The position numbers were made by a program, and so were the translations under genes. Below are positions 59,528 through 64,000 of a DNA stretch of 64,000 nt, piece by piece. The notes under the pieces were generated by a model, which saw only the letters and a list, made by a program, of their open reading frames with translations, ran no database searches and was not told where the DNA came from. How positions within the stretch are numbered: the stretch's first letter is position 1; the number at the start of each line of letters is the position of its first letter. The stretch is from Palleronia marisminoris. Lineage in GTDB: Bacteria; Pseudomonadota; Alphaproteobacteria; Rhodobacterales; Rhodobacteraceae. The DNA is taken from the NCBI RefSeq assembly GCF_900172315.1, contig NZ_FWFV01000007.1, forward strand, positions 1 to 64,000. The letters run 5' to 3'.

Positions 59528-60249
59528 TCGAGTGGCGGGAAGAGGGGATGGTCCTCTCGGTCCGCCGCCACGGCGAGAACGACGCCATTGTCGAGGCGCT
59601 GACCCGGGACCACGGCCGCCACGCCGGTATCGTGCGCGGCGGCGGCGGGCGGCGGCTGGCGCCCTTGATGCAGCCAGGCGCACAGCTTGCGCTGACGTGG
59701 CGCGCCCGGCTCGAGGATCACCTGGGCCACTTCGCAGTCGAGCCGGTGAAAAGCCGCGCCGGCCTCATGGCCGATCCGCTGGCGCTGTCGGGGCTGACTT
59801 CGCTGACCGCCCTCCTGGGCTTCGTGCTGCCTGAACGCGAGGCGCAGCACGGCCTCTACGAGGCGACGATGGCCGTGGTCGAGCTGATGGCGGAGGGCAA
59901 TCCCTGGCCGCTCGCCTATCTGCGGTGGGAGATGGGGCTGCTCGACAGGCTCGGCTTCGGCCTCGACCTCACGCGCTGCGCGATGACGGGGACGCGGGAC
60001 GATCTGGCCTACGTGTCCCCGAAATCCGGCCGTGCCGTGGGGCGGGATGCGGCGGGGGATTGGGCCGAACGCCTTCTGCCGCTGCCGCTGTGCATGATGG
60101 GACAGGGGCCTGCGACCACGTCCGAAATCGTGCAGGGCCTGCGCATTACCGGCCACTTTCTGGAAAAGCGCCTCGCCCCGTCCTTGGGCGACCGCCCGCT
60201 GCCGGTGGCGCGCGAGAGGCTGATGGGCCGGTTGTCGCGCGCGGTCTGA
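59524..60249 (+). CDS. recO: DNA repair protein RecO
   Basis: A 241-residue protein that helps RecR load RecA at gaps. The N-terminal OB fold opens [31 protein letters not shown], followed by a helical region and [16 protein letters not shown]-type residues. The usual zinc-finger cysteines are not obvious: one Cys occurs in LTRCAMTG and one in PLCMMG. The start is GTG, overlapping the previous stop (GTGA). Confidence 0.94.
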   Translation: MIEWREEGMVLSVRRHGENDAIVEALTRDHGRHAGIVRGGGGRRLAPLMQPGAQLALTWRARLEDHLGHFAVEPVKSRAGLMADPLALSGLTSLTALLGFVLPEREAQHGLYEATMAVVELMAEGNPWPLAYLRWEMGLLDRLGFGLDLTRCAMTGTRDDLAYVSPKSGRAVGRDAAGDWAERLLPLPLCMMGQGPATTSEIVQGLRITGHFLEKRLAPSLGDRPLPVARERLMGRLSRAV

Positions 60250-60357
60250 ATCCGACATCGCCGCTGTCGAAAACGGATCAGACCGTGCGGTCGCGCGCGC
60301 GCATGCTCTCGCCCATGACGTGCATTTCGCCCGTCGTACTGCGGAAAGGCCCGTCCC

Positions 60358-60465
60358 ATGGGCGACAAGAACCCCAAGAAGAAGCCGAAATCCCCGAAGC
60401 CGGCGCCCAAGGTCGAGATCGAGCCCACGGCGCCCCTGAAGCCGGTGAAAGGCGGCAAGCGCTAG
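60358..60465 (+). CDS. Small lysine/proline-rich protein
   Basis: A 35-residue open frame, MGDKNPKKKPKSPKPAPK then VEIEPTAPLKPVKGGKR, with GGAAAGG nine bases upstream. It is strongly basic and probably disordered. Similar short Lys/Pro-rich proteins are annotated in many proteobacteria. No function is known. It is 108 bases after recO and may have its own transcript. Confidence 0.5.
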   Translation: MGDKNPKKKPKSPKPAPKVEIEPTAPLKPVKGGKR

Positions 60466-60505
60466 ACGACCGACCGCCGCGCCCGTCCCAACTAGGCGCG
60501 GCGGT

Positions 60506-62785
60506 CTACCCGTAATGCGCGACCGGGGTGCCGGCGATGGCGCTCATGTTCAAGAGCCCGCGGGCGGTGATCGAGGTGGTCACGATATGCGCCCGGTTGC
60601 CGAACCCCATGAGGATCGGGCCGACTTCCAGGCCGCCGGCCTTCATCTTCAGGATGTTGCGCACGCCCGAAGCCGCGTCGGTATTCGCGAAGACCAGCAC
60701 GTTGGCCGAACCCTCGAGGCGCGAGTTCGGGAAGATGCGCTCGCGCGTCGCCGCGTCGAGCGCGGCGTCGGCATGCATCTCGCCCTCGTAGGCGAAGTCG
60801 CGGGGCTTGCTGTCGAGGATCTCCAGGGCCGCGCGCATCCGCGTTCCGGTGTCGCATTCGAGGTTGCCGAACTGCGAATGCGAGCACAGCGCCACCTTGG
60901 GCGCGATCCCGAACCGGCGCACGTGGCGCGCGGCGCCCATGACCGTGTCGGCGATCTGCTCGGGCGACGGCTCGGGGTTCACATGCGTGTCGGCGATGAA
61001 GAGCGGCCCGTCCTCGAGGATCATCAGCGACAGTGCGCCGATGGCGCGGCGCCCCTCGGTGGCGAGGACCTGCGTGATGTAGTTCAGGTGCCACAGGTAT
61101 TGGCCGAACGTGCCGCAGATCATGCTGTCAGCCTCGTCCCGGTGGACCATGACGGCGGCGATCGCCGTTGTGTTGGTGCGCATGATCGCCTTGGCGATGT
61201 CGGGGGTCACACCGCGCCGCTGCATGATCTCGTGGTAGGTCGTCCAGTAGTCGCGGTAACGCGGATCGCCCTCGGGGTTCACGAGGTCGAAGTCGCGCTC
61301 GGGCCGGATGGTCAGGCCGGCACGCTCGGCGCGCAGGGCGATGACGTCGGGGCGGCCGATCAGGATGGGGCGGTCAGTCGTTTCCTCGAGCATCGCGTGG
61401 GCGGCGCGCAGGACGCGCTCGTCCTCGCCCTCGGCGAAGACGATCCGGCGGCGGGCGGTGGCGGCGGCCTCGAACACGGGTCGCATCAGGAAGGCCGAGC
61501 GGAAGACGCTGGCGTCGAGGCGGCGCTTGTATGCGGCAAGATCGTCCAGCGGGCGCTCGGCCACGCCCGTCTCCATCGCCGCGCGTGCGACGGCCGAGGC
61601 GACCACGCCCATCAGGCGCGGATCGAAGGGCTTGGGGATCAGGTAATCGGCGCCGAAGGACAGCTGCTCGCCCTGGTAGGCGGCGGCGGCCTCGGCGCTG
61701 GTCGTCTTGCGGGCCAGCTCGGCGATGCCTTCGACGCAGGCGATCTTCATCTCGTCGTTGATCGTGCGGGCGCCCACATCCAGCGCGCCGCGGAAGATGA
61801 AGGGGAAGCAGAGGACGTTGTTGACCTGGTTCGGGAAGTCCGACCGCCCCGTGGCGATCAGAGCGTTCGGCGCGACCTTGCGGGCCTCGTCCGGGTCGAT
61901 CTCGGGCGTGGGATTGGCGAGGGCGAAGATGATCGGCCGCTCGGCCATGCGCTCGACCATCTCGGGCTTCAGCACGCCGGGTCCCGACAGGCCCAGGAAC
62001 AGGTCCGCCCCGTCGATCACGTCGCCCAGACCACGCGGCCCGCCCGGTTGGGCATAGGCCGCCTTCTGCTCGGTCATCGAGGTCTCGCGCCCCTCGTGGA
62101 CCAGCCCGTCGAGGTCGCAGAGCCACACGTTCTCGCGCTTGACGCCCAGCTTCAGCAGCATGTCGAGGCAGGCGATCCCGGCCGCCCCGCCGCCGGTCGA
62201 GACGACCTTGATGTCCTCGAACCGCTTTTCGGCGACGCGCAGCGCATTGGTGGCGGCGGCCCCGACGACGATGGCGGTGCCGTGCTGGTCGTCGTGGAAT
62301 ACCGGGATGTTCATGCGCTCGCGGCAGATCTTCTCGACCACGAAGCAATCGGGGGCCTTGATGTCCTCGAGGTTGATCGCGCCGAAGGTGGGTTCCAGCG
62401 CGCAGACGATCTCGGCCAGCTTCTCGGGGTCTCGCTCGGACAGCTCGATGTCGAAGCAGTCGATATTGGCGAACTTCTTGAAGAGGACCGCCTTGCCCTC
62501 CATCACCGGCTTCGAGGCGAGCGCCCCGATGTCGCCAAGGCCCAGCACCGCCGTGCCGTTGCTGACTACGGCGACGAGGTTACCGCGGGCGGTATAGTCG
62601 CGGGCGGCCGTCGGGTCGGCCTTGATCTCGAGGCAGGCTTCGGCGACGCCCGGAGAGTAGGCGAGCGCCAGGTCGCGCCCGTTCGCCAGGGGCTTCGTCG
62701 CCCGAACCTCGAGCTTCCCCGGCCGTGGCTCGCGGTGATACGCGAGCGCCGCATCGCGCAGGTTCGTCTGCTTGTCGTCGGCCAT
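60506..62785 (-). CDS. maeB: NADP-dependent malic enzyme (with phosphotransacetylase-like domain)
   Basis: A 759-residue protein converting malate to pyruvate with NADP. The malic enzyme part (about 1-430) shows [59 protein letters not shown] and the cofactor GGGAAG. The C-terminal part (about 430-759) is homologous to phosphate acetyltransferase but serves regulation (acetyl-CoA) in the MaeB type. It provides NADPH for processes such as PHB synthesis. It is followed by no gene on its strand within the window. Confidence 0.96.
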   Translation of the reverse strand: MADDKQTNLRDAALAYHREPRPGKLEVRATKPLANGRDLALAYSPGVAEACLEIKADPTAARDYTARGNLVAVVSNGTAVLGLGDIGALASKPVMEGKAVLFKKFANIDCFDIELSERDPEKLAEIVCALEPTFGAINLEDIKAPDCFVVEKICRERMNIPVFHDDQHGTAIVVGAAATNALRVAEKRFEDIKVVSTGGGAAGIACLDMLLKLGVKRENVWLCDLDGLVHEGRETSMTEQKAAYAQPGGPRGLGDVIDGADLFLGLSGPGVLKPEMVERMAERPIIFALANPTPEIDPDEARKVAPNALIATGRSDFPNQVNNVLCFPFIFRGALDVGARTINDEMKIACVEGIAELARKTTSAEAAAAYQGEQLSFGADYLIPKPFDPRLMGVVASAVARAAMETGVAERPLDDLAAYKRRLDASVFRSAFLMRPVFEAAATARRRIVFAEGEDERVLRAAHAMLEETTDRPILIGRPDVIALRAERAGLTIRPERDFDLVNPEGDPRYRDYWTTYHEIMQRRGVTPDIAKAIMRTNTTAIAAVMVHRDEADSMICGTFGQYLWHLNYITQVLATEGRRAIGALSLMILEDGPLFIADTHVNPEPSPEQIADTVMGAARHVRRFGIAPKVALCSHSQFGNLECDTGTRMRAALEILDSKPRDFAYEGEMHADAALDAATRERIFPNSRLEGSANVLVFANTDAASGVRNILKMKAGGLEVGPILMGFGNRAHIVTTSITARGLLNMSAIAGTPVAHYG

Positions 62786-62842
62786 GTGCCTGTCCCCCGG
62801 CTGGTTCGGTCTATCCCGGCTCCGGTGAGATAACGGCAGAGG

Positions 62843-63064
62843 TCAGCCGCGGCCAGTCCGTTCCTGCAAGGTGTCGATCAGTTTCGAAGCCTCGGCCTTG
62901 GTGAGGTCGGGATTGAACTCTTCGCCGGCCTCTTCGCACATCGTCTTGAGATAGCTTGCCTGTGCGCCGGTCATCGCCTCGTCGCCCGTGGTCCATTGCT
63001 CGACCGGCTTGTCGGCGTTCGAAGGCGTCTCTCGCTTGGGATGTTCCATCGGATCGTCGCTCAT
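62843..63064 (-). CDS. DUF3072 family protein (copy 1)
   Basis: A 73-residue acidic protein whose C-terminal half, MTGAQASYLKTMCEEAGEEF then LTKAEASKLIDTLQ, is the DUF3072 motif. It is homologous to the next gene, sharing the T-x2-Q-A-x2-L-x2-(L/M)-C-E pattern. Function unknown. It is read towards maeB, with which it may be co-transcribed. Confidence 0.8.
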   Translation of the reverse strand: MSDDPMEHPKRETPSNADKPVEQWTTGDEAMTGAQASYLKTMCEEAGEEFNPDLTKAEASKLIDTLQERTGRG

Positions 63065-63121
63065 GGGCGTTCCCCTTGTGTTCCTTTCGAGGCGAACGCC
63101 GGAGGGTCCCCGCGGATCCCT

Positions 63122-63346
63122 CTACATCTTCTCCAACGCGTCGATGCGCTCATTTGCCTGGCGGCGGGTCAGGTTGGCGTCGAACGGCTCGTCGTGCTTT
63201 TCGCACAGCTGGCGCAGATGGGCGGCTTGCTCTTCCGTCATCTGCTCGTCGTCGCCGCGCACCTCGTCGGTGCCCACGACCGCTCCGGCAATGGGGAAGC
63301 TGGCGGTTCCGGTGCCCTTGTCACCCGGGATGGTATCGTCTGACAT
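63122..63346 (-). CDS. DUF3072 family protein (copy 2)
   Basis: A 74-residue protein with the same motif (MTEEQAAHLRQLCEKHDEPF, LTRRQANERIDALEKM) and start MSDDTIPGDKG, close in style to copy 1 (MSDDPMEHPK). The two are tandem paralogues 57 bases apart. Divergent from cdd across 87 bases. Function unknown; I chose the ATG at 63346, as the longer frame adds an unrelated N-terminus. Confidence 0.8.
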   Translation of the reverse strand: MSDDTIPGDKGTGTASFPIAGAVVGTDEVRGDDEQMTEEQAAHLRQLCEKHDEPFDANLTRRQANERIDALEKM

Positions 63347-63433
63347 GGTGTATCTCCCTTCCGCCGGAAAACGAGCGGCGGCCCCGCCTTGTTCCCGCTT
63401 GCCAATCGGGGGGCGGCGTACCAGTTTCGCGTC

Positions 63434-63829
63434 ATGGATGATCTCATTGCCGCCGCGGCCACCGTCCGCGAGAACGCCCACGCCCCCTATTCCCGCTTCA
63501 AGGTCGGTGCGGCGATCCGCACGCCCGACGGGCAGGTCTTTGCGGGATGCAACGTGGAGAACGTGGCCTACCCCGAAGGCACCTGTGCCGAAGCGGGCGC
63601 GATCGCGGCCATGGTCGCCGCCGGGCAGACGCGCATCGCCGCGGTCGCCGTGATCGCCGACAGCCCGTCCCCCGTGCCCCCCTGCGGCGGATGCCGTCAG
63701 AAGCTGGCCGAGTTCGCCGCGTCGGACGTTCCGGTGGTCATGGCCACCACGGCCGGCGGACGGCAGGAGGTGACGGTGGCCGACCTGCTGCCCGGCGCCT
63801 TCGCGGCCGGGCACATGGAGGGAGCGTGA
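63434..63829 (+). CDS. cdd: Cytidine deaminase
   Basis: A 131-residue homotetrameric-type cytidine deaminase of pyrimidine salvage. The zinc site is Cys51 with the catalytic Glu53 (CAEAGAI) and PCGGC (83-87, Cys84 and Cys87). FKVGAAIRTPDGQVFAGCNVENVAYP is the substrate-binding start. The stop overlaps the deoA GTG start. Confidence 0.96.
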   Translation: MDDLIAAAATVRENAHAPYSRFKVGAAIRTPDGQVFAGCNVENVAYPEGTCAEAGAIAAMVAAGQTRIAAVAVIADSPSPVPPCGGCRQKLAEFAASDVPVVMATTAGGRQEVTVADLLPGAFAAGHMEGA

Positions 63830-64000
63830 GCTTCCGCGCCCTCCTCTCGCAGCTTCGGGCCGGCCAGAGGCCCGATCCCGCGGGCCTGATCGCCTTCGCG
63901 ACCGGCCTTGCCAGCGGCGCGGTCAGCGACGCGCAGGCCGGTGCCTTCGCCATGGCCGTGTGCCGCGGTCCGGGCCTTGGTCCAGAGGGGCGCGTCGCGC
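63826..64000 (+). CDS. deoA: Thymidine phosphorylase, N-terminal part (cut by window edge)
   Basis: A GTG start inside the cdd stop (GTGA) opens a frame running off the right end. The visible 58 residues (VSFRALLSQLRAGQRPDP; FATGLASGAVSDAQAGAFAMAV) match the N-terminal helical domain of thymidine/pyrimidine-nucleoside phosphorylases. Pairing with cdd gives a nucleoside salvage operon. Confidence 0.85.
   Translation, partial: MSFRALLSQLRAGQRPDPAGLIAFATGLASGAVSDAQAGAFAMAVCRGPGLGPEGRVA

Noticed and set aside
60515-62833. 772-codon plus-strand frame
   Set aside because: Antisense to maeB, whose motifs are unambiguous.
1-64000. CRISPR arrays, insertion sequences, prophage or defence islands
   Set aside because: No direct-repeat array, transposase, integrase, phage structural cluster or restriction gene was found on either strand.

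Overview
The window is a gene-dense, GC-rich stretch of chromosome that reads as a Rhodobacteraceae-type alphaproteobacterium. The evidence is the 44-residue aa3 oxidase subunit IV, TrcR (DUF1013), COQ9, the TIGR02302 protein, DUF1491, DUF2007, DUF465 and DUF2793 proteins, a phaA/phaB pair for polyhydroxybutyrate (PHB), and the acpS-lepB-rnc-era-recO block. About 73 protein genes are supported, including two truncated by the window edges. I found no tRNA, rRNA, CRISPR array, insertion sequence or prophage, and no gap over about 250 bases. Many genes overlap by 1-4 bases (ATGA, GTGA, TGATG), so most of the window is tightly packed operons.

Region by region: 1-5.1 kb is the least conserved part, with a CheW-like protein, an Ldh2-family reductase, a tandem-PAS hybrid histidine kinase and an alpha/beta hydrolase. 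5.3-11.9 kb holds methionine aminopeptidase with a MalY/PatB lyase, and facing it an operon of peptide deformylase, an unknown protein and a deformylase-like paralogue, then a dihydroorotase-like protein; both of the last two have lost key catalytic residues. An M48 lipoprotein protease and TsaC/Sua5 follow. 12-16 kb has an acyl-CoA dehydrogenase, a metallo-beta-lactamase-fold hydrolase, oxidase subunit IV, a lipoprotein and an orphan DUF2793 gene. 16.2-21.8 kb has pheT, then ftsE-ftsX-plsC on the other strand, then a zinc-ribbon membrane protein. 21.8-27 kb is a molybdenum cofactor operon (fdhD-mobA-mobB-moeA, the last with an extra N-terminal domain) opposite azlCD. 27-33 kb has pheS, a secreted dienelactone hydrolase, CYTH and CHAD proteins, rplT-rpmI and pyk. 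pheS and pheT, usually adjacent, are 9 kb apart on opposite strands.

33-37 kb contains small conserved proteins (DUF1244, DUF5671, a lipoprotein), a DUF2252 protein, Tag glycosylase and an EAL-domain phosphodiesterase. 37-40 kb is a PHB module phaA-patatin-phaB ending in a strong hairpin. 40-47 kb holds a TrmN6-like methyltransferase, a polyprenyl diphosphate synthase, a TPR protein with ispE, ETF-ubiquinone oxidoreductase and greA. 48-52.3 kb has a large glutamine/glycine-repeat membrane protein (TIGR02302), lysA and rpsU; rpsU has a clear sigma-70-type promoter and a small hairpin between its Shine-Dalgarno and start codon. 52.4-64 kb has coq9, a quinone oxidoreductase, RNase T2, trcR, acpS, a nucleoside deaminase, lepB, rnc, era, recO, maeB, two DUF3072 proteins, cdd and the start of deoA.

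I see no large new defence or mobile system. The most interesting items are small: pseudo-enzyme paralogues, a fused MoeA, a patatin inside the PHB operon, and the rpsU leader hairpin.
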